Assembly: GCA_024275855.1 (NCBI GenBank)
Contig: JAJRYL010000306.1
Coordinates: forward strand, 1-8,141
Source of the DNA: Deltaproteobacteria bacterium
GTDB lineage: Bacteria > Desulfobacterota > GWC2-55-46 > JADFVP01
Direction of reading: 5' to 3'
DNA length: 8,141 nucleotides
This document shows, in pieces, positions 1-6,260 of this stretch. The notes below the pieces were generated by a model. It had not been told where the DNA came from and made no database searches. It worked only from the letters and a program-made list of their open reading frames with translations. Every line of letters starts with the position of its first letter. Positions within the stretch are counted from its first letter, which is position 1. The translations under genes were made by a program, and so were the position numbers.

Positions 1-2
1 GC

Positions 3-512
3 ATGGATTCGCCGGAATCTTCAGAGCAAGGCGTAGAAGACCTGCAAGAAAAACTCGACTCCGCTCTGGCGATATCGGCGCAAAATTACGAGAAGTACCT
101 GCTTGCCGTAGCCGAACTTGCCAATTACAAGAAGCGGGTCGAGAAGGAGAAGGCCGATATAAGAAGTTTTGCCAACGAAAAGCTGCTGCTTGAGGTTCTT
201 CCGGTAGCCGACAACCTGCAGCGCGCGCTTGAGGCCGCCGGTAAAGAGGGCGAGAGCAACCTTGAGTCCCTTACAGAGGGTGTCTCCATGACCGTAGACC
301 AGCTCTTTAAGGTGCTTGGCAAGTTCGGCCTGACCGAGGTAAAGGCGGTAGGGGAGAAGTTCGACCCCGAGTTTCATCACGCGATAAGCCACGACAATAC
401 GACCGGCGCCGAGCCGGGCACCGTCGTCTCGGAGTTTCAAAAAGGTTTTATGCTCAAGGGGCGGCTCATCCGCCCGGCAATGGTCTCGGTAGCCGGTGAC
501 GAAGAAGAGTAG
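3..512 (+). CDS. grpE: GrpE, nucleotide exchange factor of the Hsp70 system (5' end may be outside the window)
   Basis: GrpE is a cytosolic dimer that releases ADP from DnaK and so resets the chaperone cycle run with DnaJ. The visible protein is 169 aa. Residues about 11-60 are charged and helical, with the heptad-like run NYKKRVEKEK at 41-50, as expected for the long GrpE coiled coil. Residues 119-163 carry the C-terminal beta-domain signature: FDPEFHHAI at 120-128, then GTVVSEFQKGF and LKGRLIRPAMV. An acidic N-terminal tail and an EEE end are normal for the family. The ATG lies 2 bases from the window edge, so its ribosome binding site cannot be seen, and an upstream start is possible because family members are often 180-200 aa. 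dnaJ follows 122 bp downstream, which supports the assignment. The family call is very secure; the start is not. Confidence 0.95.
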   Translation: MDSPESSEQGVEDLQEKLDSALAISAQNYEKYLLAVAELANYKKRVEKEKADIRSFANEKLLLEVLPVADNLQRALEAAGKEGESNLESLTEGVSMTVDQLFKVLGKFGLTEVKAVGEKFDPEFHHAISHDNTTGAEPGTVVSEFQKGFMLKGRLIRPAMVSVAGDEEE

Positions 513-634
513 GCGCTAAACGGACGGAGAGGTTAATGGCTGTATGTCTGTAGATAAGGTTTTCGGGAAGTAGTTCAGATAAAAGACCGGGGCGCACAGA
601 GCACGGTCGTATAACGGATAAGAGGATAGATAAA
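513..634. other. grpE-dnaJ intergenic gap with no dnaK
   Basis: This 122-bp stretch holds no open frame of useful length; the only ATG-led frame, at 536, ends after five codons. There is no clear terminator, so read-through from grpE into dnaJ is plausible. TATAAC at 610-615 resembles a -10 hexamer, but no good -35 lies 16-18 bp upstream, so I do not call a promoter. The AGAGG at 621-625 is the likely dnaJ ribosome binding site. Confidence 0.5.
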
Positions 635-1747
635 TTGAGTCAGGATTTTTATGAACTTTTAGGGGTATCGCGCGACGCGTCCGATACCGAGATTAAAAAG
701 GCGTACCGTAAACTCGCACAGCAGCACCACCCGGACAAGCACAGCGGCAGCAAAGAGGTGGAAGAGAAGTTTAAGATGATAAACGAGGCGTACGACGCCC
801 TTAAAGACCCGGGCAGGCGCGCGCAGTACGACCGTTTCGGTTCCGTCTCCGGCGCTGCCGAGGGTGGTCATAGAGACAACGGTTACGGAGCCGACTTTCA
901 GGATCTTTTCAGCGAGGTCTTCAGCGACTTTTTCGGCGGCGGCGGAGCCGCCGGCCCGCGCAGGCCCGCTCCTGAGCGCGGAAGCGACCTGCACTACGAA
1001 CTTGAGATAGACTTTGAAGAGGCGGCATTCGGAACCGAGAAGAAGATAAGCGTTCAGCGCACCGTAAACTGCGATACCTGCCGCGGAAGCGGCGCAAAGG
1101 CGGGCACGCAGCCCGTAACGTGCACCACCTGCGGCGGACGGGGGCAGGTGGCTTTTCAGCAGGGCTTCCTCTCTATAGCGCGTACCTGTAACGCCTGCAA
1201 CGGCAGGGGCGTAATTATAAAAGAGTCGTGCGCCGACTGCCGCGGCCACGGCAAGGTGCGCCGCACAAGGGAGATGGGCGTTAAGGTACCCGCCGGTGTA
1301 GACACGGGTTCGCGCTTAAGGTTGATGACAGAGGGAGACTTCGGTACTCGCGGAGGGCCTCCGGGCGACCTTTACGTCTCTATCTTCGTAAAAGAGCACC
1401 CTATCTTTTCCCGCGACGAGTACGACGTTATCTGCGATGTGCCTATAAGCTTTACTATGGCCGCGCTCGGTACGGAAATAGAGGTGCCTACGCTTGATGG
1501 CCCCGTTAAACTGAAGATTCCGCACGGCACGCAGTCAGGCAAGGTCTTCAGGCTGAAGCACAAGGGCATAGCCTCCCTGCGCTCGGGCAGAAGGGGAGAC
1601 GAGCAGGTTGTTATAAGGGTGGAGACACCGACCAAACTTACAAAGGTGCAAAGAGAAATGCTTGAAAAGTTTGCCGAGGTGAGCGGCGAAGAGAGCACGC
1701 CGCTGCACAGGAACTTCTTCTCGAAGGTAAAGGAAATCTTTGAATGA
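635..1747 (+). CDS. dnaJ: DnaJ (Hsp40), type I J-domain co-chaperone
   Basis: DnaJ delivers unfolded clients to DnaK and stimulates its ATPase in the cytosol. The 370-aa protein has the full type I layout. The J domain spans 1-70 with the essential HPD at 32-34. A short Gly/Phe-rich linker follows at about 71-115. The cysteine-rich zinc domain at 146-206 has four CxxCxGxG repeats (C146/C149, C163/C166, C185/C188, C199/C202; the last reads CRGHG), giving two zinc sites. The C-terminal client-binding domains run from about 210 to 345. Length matches the usual 370-380 aa. The start is TTG: it gives the normal SQDFYELLG opening of the J domain and has AGAGG at 621-625 with a 9-nt spacer, while no in-frame ATG keeps the domain complete. 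The stop overlaps the next start codon (ATGA at 1744-1747). No key residue is missing. Confidence 0.97.
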   Translation: MSQDFYELLGVSRDASDTEIKKAYRKLAQQHHPDKHSGSKEVEEKFKMINEAYDALKDPGRRAQYDRFGSVSGAAEGGHRDNGYGADFQDLFSEVFSDFFGGGGAAGPRRPAPERGSDLHYELEIDFEEAAFGTEKKISVQRTVNCDTCRGSGAKAGTQPVTCTTCGGRGQVAFQQGFLSIARTCNACNGRGVIIKESCADCRGHGKVRRTREMGVKVPAGVDTGSRLRLMTEGDFGTRGGPPGDLYVSIFVKEHPIFSRDEYDVICDVPISFTMAALGTEIEVPTLDGPVKLKIPHGTQSGKVFRLKHKGIASLRSGRRGDEQVVIRVETPTKLTKVQREMLEKFAEVSGEESTPLHRNFFSKVKEIFE

Positions 1748-3783
1748 CCAGACGCCTCCGCCGTTTTCTCCTTTTTATTAATCTCTTTACGTTGCTGGTT
1801 GCGCTTACCCTGTGCCTGCCAAGCGGCGCGGACGCCTTTTTGGGCGGTTTTTTCAGCAGGGGTAAAGACAAGAGCAGGGAAAAACCGAAAGAAAAACAGA
1901 AGGCACCGGAACAGCGCCCTTCCGGGCCGTTTACTCCCGTAACCGTGCCCGGCATGGCTGGAAAGACGGGTGACGCTCCACCTGTTGCGCCTGTGCTTTC
2001 GCCAGAAGACGCGGACGGCGGCGTCCTTTTTTTAGATACCGCGCCGACAGGCCCGGACACGGCTCCGTTAAAAGTCGTTCCGCTTTTTCCGGAGAGCGAG
2101 AACAGCGTGCCCGAAGAAGCAGAAAGTGCAACCGGCCAGGACGGGACGGACGCAGGCGCGGAGCCTAAAGGTTCCGGGGCAACTGTTGGCGCAGCCGAGC
2201 CGGTACTCTTTTACGACCCTGTTCCTGTTGAGGATATAGACGAGGCCCCGGTGGACTTTGTGCTCGAAGACCTTATCTTCGGCGCCTCTACGGATGAAGC
2301 CCTGCTGCGCCTTGCCCGTATCTTTGTGGCAAAGGGAGAGGTTAAGAAGGGAACCAAGACGTATTCGAGGCTGATAGAGGACTTTCCGGCTTCGGCGAGC
2401 CGCTTTAACGCCTTTTACGAACTCGGTTACCTGCGGTACCGGGACAACAGGCTGACAGAGGCGCGTATGCTTTTAAAGTACGTTGTCAAGAGCCGCTCGG
2501 CGGCCGTTACGCTAAAGGACTCGGCAAGAGAACTGCTCGAAGAGATAGACTCCATATACGAGCGCGGCGCCGGGCCGAGCGGGTTGATTTCTATCGGCGC
2601 CCTCCTGCCGCTCGACGGCAAGTACGCTAAGATGGGCAATGCCGCGCTTCGCGGTATTCTGCTTGCCACAGGCGCTTTTGAGACGGCCGGGCAACCGGTA
2701 GACGTTTACGTGCGCGATACCGGGGCTACGCCAAGAGGCGCGAAGGCCGCTATAGAAGAGCTTGTAGGCGTAAAGAAGGTGCGTGCCCTTGTCGGCCCCA
2801 TGCTCTCTTCCACCGCTACCGAGGCGGCCCGATACGCGCAGAATAAACAGACCCCTATAGTGGCGCTCTCCCAGCGCGACGGGCTTACAGGGGTCGGAAA
2901 TTTTGTCTTTAGAAACTCCCTTCTTCCGGCGCGTCAGGCGTCTCTTGTCGCCTCGTACTCGTACCACACTCTTGGCAACAGAACGTACGTTATCCTTTAT
3001 CCGCGTTCCCGTTACGGTGCTACGCTCGCGCGCGCCTTTGCCAAAGAGGTTACACGGCTCGGCGGTGTGGTTATCAACAAGGCTTCGTACAGGCCGGGCT
3101 CGAAAGATCTGAACAGGGAGCTTAAAGACCTTTTTCTTATAGAAGAGGAAGAGACAATAAAGGGCAGGCGGACTATTAAAGAGTACAACCCTACCGTTGT
3201 CGCTGACGCGCTCTACATGCCGGACTACTACCGCACTGTCTCTATGGTTGTGCCGTACCTAAAGTATTTCAATATAAACGACCTTCAGCTTCTCGGGTCC
3301 AACGGCTGGAACTCTCCCAAACTTTTGAAGGCGGGGGGTAGAAACGTGCGTGGCGCTATCTTTGCCGACGGTTTCTTTATAGGTTCCGGCAGGGCGGCTA
3401 CAGTCGATTTTATCGGGAAGTATGAGGCGACGTACGGTACTAAGCCGGGTGTTGTCGAATCGCAGGCGTACGACGCCGTTAAGCTTCTGTTGGAGGCTAT
3501 GTCAAGGCAGGACTATAAGTGGATGGATCATAATACCCTGAGGCTCGATCTTAACGGTGTAAGCGGCGTAATCGGCTCTACCGGAGAGATTTCCGTTGAG
3601 AAGGGCGGCGAGGTGGATAAAAAGCTGTTTTTGCTTAAGGTGGAGCGAAGCGGTATTGTAGAGGTAGAGGTGGATGAAGCGGTAAGGATCGATTCAAGAG
3701 GCGAGAGCGTTGCGACGGGTAGCGAAGAGGGCTACGGAGGCGGCGGCGATAAAGAGGAGGCGCAGGACGAGTTATGGAATTGA
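1744..3783 (+). CDS. Exported TPR-like plus Leu/Ile/Val-binding-like (periplasmic binding fold) protein
   Basis: The 679-aa protein begins with a strong signal peptide: RRLRR at 3-7, a hydrophobic core at about 8-25, and an ADA-type signal peptidase I site after residue 31. C24 is preceded by LTL, which is a poor lipobox. Residues 32-165 are low-complexity, first lysine-rich, then rich in Pro, Glu, Asp and Ala, and probably disordered. Residues about 180-275 are helical and TPR-like ([20 protein letters not shown], then [17 protein letters not shown]). From [17 protein letters not shown] (282-298) to about 635 it resembles type I periplasmic binding proteins of the Leu/Ile/Val family, with [12 protein letters not shown] at 351-362. 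The tail is glycine- and glutamate-rich. TPR followed by a binding-protein fold is also the layout of LpoA-type penicillin-binding-protein activators, so a cell-envelope role is possible. No ABC permease or ATPase gene is nearby, so transport is not supported. The start overlaps the dnaJ stop by 4 bp, suggesting coupling. The ligand is unknown. Confidence 0.85.
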   Translation: MTRRLRRFLLFINLFTLLVALTLCLPSGADAFLGGFFSRGKDKSREKPKEKQKAPEQRPSGPFTPVTVPGMAGKTGDAPPVAPVLSPEDADGGVLFLDTAPTGPDTAPLKVVPLFPESENSVPEEAESATGQDGTDAGAEPKGSGATVGAAEPVLFYDPVPVEDIDEAPVDFVLEDLIFGASTDEALLRLARIFVAKGEVKKGTKTYSRLIEDFPASASRFNAFYELGYLRYRDNRLTEARMLLKYVVKSRSAAVTLKDSARELLEEIDSIYERGAGPSGLISIGALLPLDGKYAKMGNAALRGILLATGAFETAGQPVDVYVRDTGATPRGAKAAIEELVGVKKVRALVGPMLSSTATEAARYAQNKQTPIVALSQRDGLTGVGNFVFRNSLLPARQASLVASYSYHTLGNRTYVILYPRSRYGATLARAFAKEVTRLGGVVINKASYRPGSKDLNRELKDLFLIEEEETIKGRRTIKEYNPTVVADALYMPDYYRTVSMVVPYLKYFNINDLQLLGSNGWNSPKLLKAGGRNVRGAIFADGFFIGSGRAATVDFIGKYEATYGTKPGVVESQAYDAVKLLLEAMSRQDYKWMDHNTLRLDLNGVSGVIGSTGEISVEKGGEVDKKLFLLKVERSGIVEVEVDEAVRIDSRGESVATGSEEGYGGGGDKEEAQDELWN

Positions 3784-4247
3784 CGCATACGGATGAGTCC
3801 GGTAAGGCTAAAATGGTGGACGTTACCGCAAAAGACGTTACGAAGCGCGAGGCGACAGCCGCCGGTGCCGTACTTATGAAACGCGCTACGCTCGACCTTA
3901 TTCTCTCTAACGAAGTCAAGAAGGGGGATGTGTTAGGTGTCGCGAGGCTTGCGGGTATAATGGCCGCCAAGCGTACCGGTGAGATTATACCGCTCTGCCA
4001 TCCTATAGGCGTAACCGGCGTAGACGTAGATTTCGTTACGGTAGACGAGCCGCCATCTATTGAGATAACCGCGACGGCGCGCGTGGCGTCGCAAACCGGC
4101 GTTGAGATGGAGGCGCTGACAGCGGTCAGCGTGGCGGCGCTTACTATATACGATATGTGCAAGGCCGTTGACAAAGGCATGGTGCTTTCGGGAATAAGGC
4201 TGTTGAAAAAGAGCGGCGGCAGAAGCGGTACATACGTAGCGCCGTAG
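3774..4247 (+). CDS. moaC: MoaC, cyclic pyranopterin monophosphate synthase
   Basis: MoaC converts the MoaA product (3',8-cyclo-GTP) to cyclic pyranopterin monophosphate, an early step of molybdenum cofactor synthesis in the cytosol. The 157-aa protein (E. coli 161) matches the family from end to end: [14 protein letters not shown] at 14-27, [13 protein letters not shown] at 50-62, the IIPLCHP block at 71-77, [19 protein letters not shown] at 109-127, and [11 protein letters not shown] at 142-152. By alignment with E. coli MoaC, the catalytic residues K51, D128 and K131 correspond to K50, D127 and K130 here. The ATG lies inside the end of the preceding gene (10-bp overlap) in another frame. 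AGGA at 3764-3767 gives a 6-nt spacer, and GGAGG at 3756-3760 is further back. Overlap suggests co-translation with the upstream gene. No other moa gene is visible. Confidence 0.97.
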   Translation: MELTHTDESGKAKMVDVTAKDVTKREATAAGAVLMKRATLDLILSNEVKKGDVLGVARLAGIMAAKRTGEIIPLCHPIGVTGVDVDFVTVDEPPSIEITATARVASQTGVEMEALTAVSVAALTIYDMCKAVDKGMVLSGIRLLKKSGGRSGTYVAP

Positions 4248-4272
4248 CTCAGGCTCTTTTACGGTTCCGCCG

Positions 4273-4404
4273 CTTTTCGCGGCACACGGAGGCGTTGTCG
4301 TTTTTAATAATCGTAAGTTCTCGATTAGGTAAGAGAAAGAAAAGTAGTTTTTTTCTTTTTCTTCTCTGAGGGAATCAGTACCGTTTTACTCAGAGATGCC
4401 TTAA
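4273..4404. repeat. Degenerate 132-bp direct repeat, copy 1 (upstream of dksA)
   Basis: This stretch matches 6115-6246 at a constant offset of 1842 bases at both ends. The left block (4273-4304) agrees in 26 of 32 positions, with five of the six differences being transitions; it contains CGCGGCACA and ends in TTTT. The right block (4389-4404) agrees in 13 of 16 and ends in CCTTAA. The middle is weaker and needs small compensating gaps, giving roughly two thirds identity overall by eye. It can form hairpin I (4332-4343 with 4357-4367, one bulged A) and hairpin II (4363-4370 with 4389-4396, a perfect 8-bp stem). The element type is not established: a MITE, a REP-like sequence or an IS end remnant would all fit. 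Confidence 0.7.
4363..4396. repeat. Perfect 8-bp inverted repeat (hairpin II of repeat copy 1)
   Basis: TCTCTGAG at 4363-4370 is the reverse complement of CTCAGAGA at 4389-4396, with an 18-nt loop. Its left arm shares bases 4363-4367 with the right arm of the upstream A/T-rich hairpin (4332-4367), so the two cannot form together in one strand. No T-run follows, so it is not a canonical terminator. Confidence 0.6.
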
Positions 4405-4494
4405 AGTTAAAGTTGTAACTACGTATGCCGAACTTATAGGGTATACTGTATAGGATGGACTGGCGCCCCGGCTTTAATGGGGAGTAAAATACTG

Positions 4495-4525
4495 TTGTAC
4501 TCAACTGTTTCTTTTTTGATATACT
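4495..4525 (+). promoter_or_regulatory. Candidate promoter for dksA (TTGTAC / TATACT)
   Basis: TTGTAC at 4495-4500 and TATACT at 4520-4525 resemble -35 and -10 hexamers, but the 19-nt spacer is longer than ideal. A -10 here would place transcription start at about 4532, right at the ATG at 4533. A second possible promoter lies upstream: TTGTAA at 4413-4418 and TATAGG at 4435-4440, spacer 16. Between them are short inverted repeats, CCCC/GGGG (4466-4469 with 4479-4482) and GAGTA/TACTC (4482-4486 with 4498-4502), which might be operator-like or chance. Confidence 0.35.
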
Positions 4526-4532
4526 TTCAATT

Positions 4533-4895
4533 ATGAATAAAGATACGCTTGAACATTTCAGGGAACTTCTGAACGGAATGCTCAACGACCTGCTTAGCGA
4601 AGCGGGCCGTACGGTTAGCGACATGAGCGATTCCAACGAAGAGAACTTTACCGACCCCTCGGACAGGGCGGCACTCGAGACCGACAGAAACTTTCTTCTC
4701 AGGGTTAAAGACCGTGAGCGTAAACTGATTTCCAAGATTAAAGAGGCGCTGGCAAGGATAGACGACGGCACCTTTGGAATCTGCGATCTTTGCGAGGAAG
4801 AGATTTCCGTTAAACGGCTCGAAGCCCGTCCCGTAACCACCTCTTGCATCGAGTGCAAGAAGGAAGAGGAAGAGAACGAGAAGTCGCGCGTGTAG
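4533..4895 (+). CDS. dksA: DksA/TraR-family RNA polymerase-binding transcription factor
   Basis: DksA binds the RNA polymerase secondary channel and, with ppGpp, adjusts transcription of rRNA, tRNA and amino-acid genes in starvation. The 120-aa protein is shorter than E. coli DksA (151 aa) because the N-terminal extension is reduced. Residues 1-75 form the helical coiled-coil hairpin. Its tip holds the DPSDRAALE motif with acidic residues D41 and D44, equivalent to D71 and D74 of E. coli DksA, which argues for a true DksA activity. RNFLLRVKDRERKLISKIKEAL at 52-73 is the second arm. The C-terminal zinc finger has C84, C87, C105 and C108 around RLEARPVT. The ATG at 4533 gives the usual opening for the family, but no Shine-Dalgarno sequence precedes it. 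The gene stands alone: inverted repeats precede it and a weak terminator follows. Confidence 0.93.
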   Translation: MNKDTLEHFRELLNGMLNDLLSEAGRTVSDMSDSNEENFTDPSDRAALETDRNFLLRVKDRERKLISKIKEALARIDDGTFGICDLCEEEISVKRLEARPVTTSCIECKKEEEENEKSRV

Positions 4896-4898
4896 AGC

Positions 4899-4914
4899 GG
4901 GCACAGCCCCTTTT
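4899..4914 (+). terminator. Weak candidate terminator after dksA
   Basis: GGGC at 4899-4902 pairs with GCCC at 4906-4909 around a 3-nt loop, followed by a C and four T residues. It starts 4 bases after the dksA stop. The stem is only 4 bp and the T-run is short, so termination may be partial and read-through into galT is possible. Confidence 0.3.
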
Positions 4915-5018
4915 ACCGGCACGGCCCCCCTATTTCTATACTTTTTTGCGCTCTGCGTAACTATCGTAGAGATGTACGGGGCGTTATTTAAGCAACTTAT
5001 CATCGAAAGCGGAGAGAG

Positions 5019-6017
5019 ATGCCTGAACTTAGAAAAGATCCTATTATCGGCAGATGGGTAATAATTTCAACTGAACGGGGCAAGCGCCCAAGCGAGTTCG
5101 AGCGTGCGCGTCCCGCGCCAAAATCCGGTTTCTGCCCCTTCTGCCCCGGTCACGAAGACAAGACCCCGCCGGAGATTTTAGGCTACCGTAAAGATAACGG
5201 CGCACCGGATACGGGCGGATGGCATGTGCGTGTAGTGCCCAATAAGTACCCGGCGCTTAAGGTGGAAGGCAACCTCGACAGGGTAGGGGACGGCGTGTAC
5301 GACCGCATGAACGGAATAGGGGCGCATGAGGTCGTAATAGAGTCTCCGGGGCATAAAGACTCGCTCTCCACCATTCCTATAGAGCAGTTCGAGGAGATAC
5401 TCTGGTCGTACAGAGACAGGATAATCGACCTTAAAAAGGACGACAGGCTGCGTTACGTCCTTATCTTTAAAAATCACGGCGAGGCGGCCGGCGCTACGCT
5501 TGAGCACAGCCACTCGCAGATTATAGCCCTTCCGATTATTCCAAAACGCGTAGCCGAAGAGCTTGACGGCGCAAAGGCGTATTACGAATATAAAGAGCGT
5601 TGTATCTTCTGCGATATAATTCGCCAGGAGATAATGCAGGCTTCAAGGGTAGTCGCGGAGAATTCCGACTTTATCGCCATTACGCCGTACGCCCCTAAAA
5701 GCCCTTTCGAGGTCTGGATACTTCCGAAGCAGCACGAGGCGAACTTTGAAAATTGCCAGAAACACCACTACGAAAACCTTTCGGTCTTTTTCTCCGAGAT
5801 ACTAAAGAGGATGGACAAGGTACTGAACTTTCCGCCATACAACTTTATCCTCCATACCGCTCCTATTCGCAACGGAGACCTTAACTTCTACCATTGGCAC
5901 TTCGAGCTTATGCCCAAGCTTACGAGGGTTGCCGGTTTCGAGTGGGGTTCCGGATTTTATATCAACCCTACCTCTCCGGAAGAGGCGGCCAAGTTTTTGC
6001 GTGAAGCGAAGATATAA
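5019..6017 (+). CDS. galT: GalT-family nucleotidyltransferase (galactose-1-phosphate uridylyltransferase or relative)
   Basis: GalT swaps UMP between UDP-glucose and galactose-1-phosphate in the Leloir pathway through a uridylyl-histidine intermediate, in the cytosol. The 332-aa protein is near the family's usual length (about 330-350 aa). The family opening RKDPIIGRWVIIS is at 5-17. By comparison with E. coli GalT, C39 and C42 (CPFC), H103 and H163 are the zinc ligands and H165 the nucleophile. The catalytic triad reads HSH (EHSHSQ, 162-167) rather than the classical HPH. The second metal site is represented by H279, H292 and H294 (YHWH at 291-294) and probably E180 or E181. A second CxxC (C195, C198) opens the C-terminal HIT-like half. 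No galK or galE is visible, so the true substrate could be another sugar phosphate or ADP-glucose. The start has GGAG at 5011-5014, a close 4-nt spacer. Confidence 0.85.
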   Translation: MPELRKDPIIGRWVIISTERGKRPSEFERARPAPKSGFCPFCPGHEDKTPPEILGYRKDNGAPDTGGWHVRVVPNKYPALKVEGNLDRVGDGVYDRMNGIGAHEVVIESPGHKDSLSTIPIEQFEEILWSYRDRIIDLKKDDRLRYVLIFKNHGEAAGATLEHSHSQIIALPIIPKRVAEELDGAKAYYEYKERCIFCDIIRQEIMQASRVVAENSDFIAITPYAPKSPFEVWILPKQHEANFENCQKHHYENLSVFFSEILKRMDKVLNFPPYNFILHTAPIRNGDLNFYHWHFELMPKLTRVAGFEWGSGFYINPTSPEEAAKFLREAKI

Positions 6018-6114
6018 AGAGGGTAGCGAGGTATAACACCGCGGCGGTTTACCGTTCTTTGCAGCTCTCCCGCTTGTTAAGGTATTCAATAAAGGTCTTA
6101 TCTTTTTTTGAGGA

Positions 6115-6246
6115 CTTTGCGCGGCACATGGAAGTGTCGTCATTTTCAGAAACTACAGGTTGTTGAAAATGTGAGAAAAAGAGAACCGCGTTTCTCTTTT
6201 TCGTGTCTGGGTAATTCAGGGACGATCTTATTCAGAGGTTCCTTAA
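6115..6246. repeat. Degenerate 132-bp direct repeat, copy 2 (before or inside the kinase 5' end)
   Basis: This is the partner of 4273-4404. It carries the same left block (CTTTGCGCGGCACATGGAAG at 6115-6134) and the same right end (TTCAGAG at 6231-6237, CCTTAA at 6241-6246). It folds into hairpin I (6175-6185 with 6192-6202, a perfect 11-bp stem) and hairpin II (6206-6214 with 6228-6236, 9 bp including two G-T pairs, 13-nt loop). TTAAGG at 6077-6082 mirrors the CCTTAA end and might mark a longer terminal inverted repeat, but copy 1 lacks it. The segment is open in the kinase frame, whereas copy 1 has a stop in the equivalent frame. Confidence 0.7.
6175..6202. repeat. Perfect 11-bp inverted repeat (hairpin I of repeat copy 2)
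   Basis: GAAAAAGAGAA at 6175-6185 is the exact reverse complement of TTCTCTTTTTC at 6192-6202, with a 6-nt loop CCGCGT. The right arm ends in a T5-C run, so it could act as an imperfect terminator or as a DNA/RNA structural element. It lies at the same place in the repeat as the 4332-4367 hairpin of copy 1. Confidence 0.75.
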
Positions 6247-6260
6247 GAGAACTGCTTGCT

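Larger units (their letters stand above)
6018..6260. other. galT-kinase intergenic region, half occupied by repeat copy 2
   Basis: The first part (6018-6114) holds no recognisable gene. A T-run at 6103-6109 follows a very weak ATAA/TTAT stem, too poor to call a terminator. TTGTTA at 6074-6079 has no convincing -10 partner. From 6115 the sequence is the repeat described separately. The kinase reading frame stays open back to a TTG at 6108, so part of this region could be coding. Confidence 0.4.

Noticed and set aside
21..440. Long minus-strand open frame opposite grpE
   Set aside because: It lies wholly opposite a certain gene, shows no recognisable domain, and its composition is what codon structure on the other strand produces. 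The same applies to the minus-strand frames opposite dnaJ, the exported protein, moaC, dksA, galT, the kinase and the receiver.
1744..1830. Lipoprotein signal with C24 as the lipidated cysteine
   Set aside because: The preceding residues LTL do not fit a lipobox, which needs a small residue before the cysteine; the ADA site after residue 31 is better.
4269..4305. GCCGC-TTTTC-GCGGC hairpin after moaC followed later by a T-run, as a moaC terminator
   Set aside because: The 5-bp stem at 4269-4283 is separated from the T-run (4301-4305) by 17 bases, which is not a working intrinsic terminator layout; part of it belongs to the repeat.
4325..4858. Minus-strand frame of 177 codons covering the intergenic repeat and dksA
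   Set aside because: It is serine-rich and low in complexity, runs opposite the DksA zinc finger and through the hairpins, and has no family resemblance.
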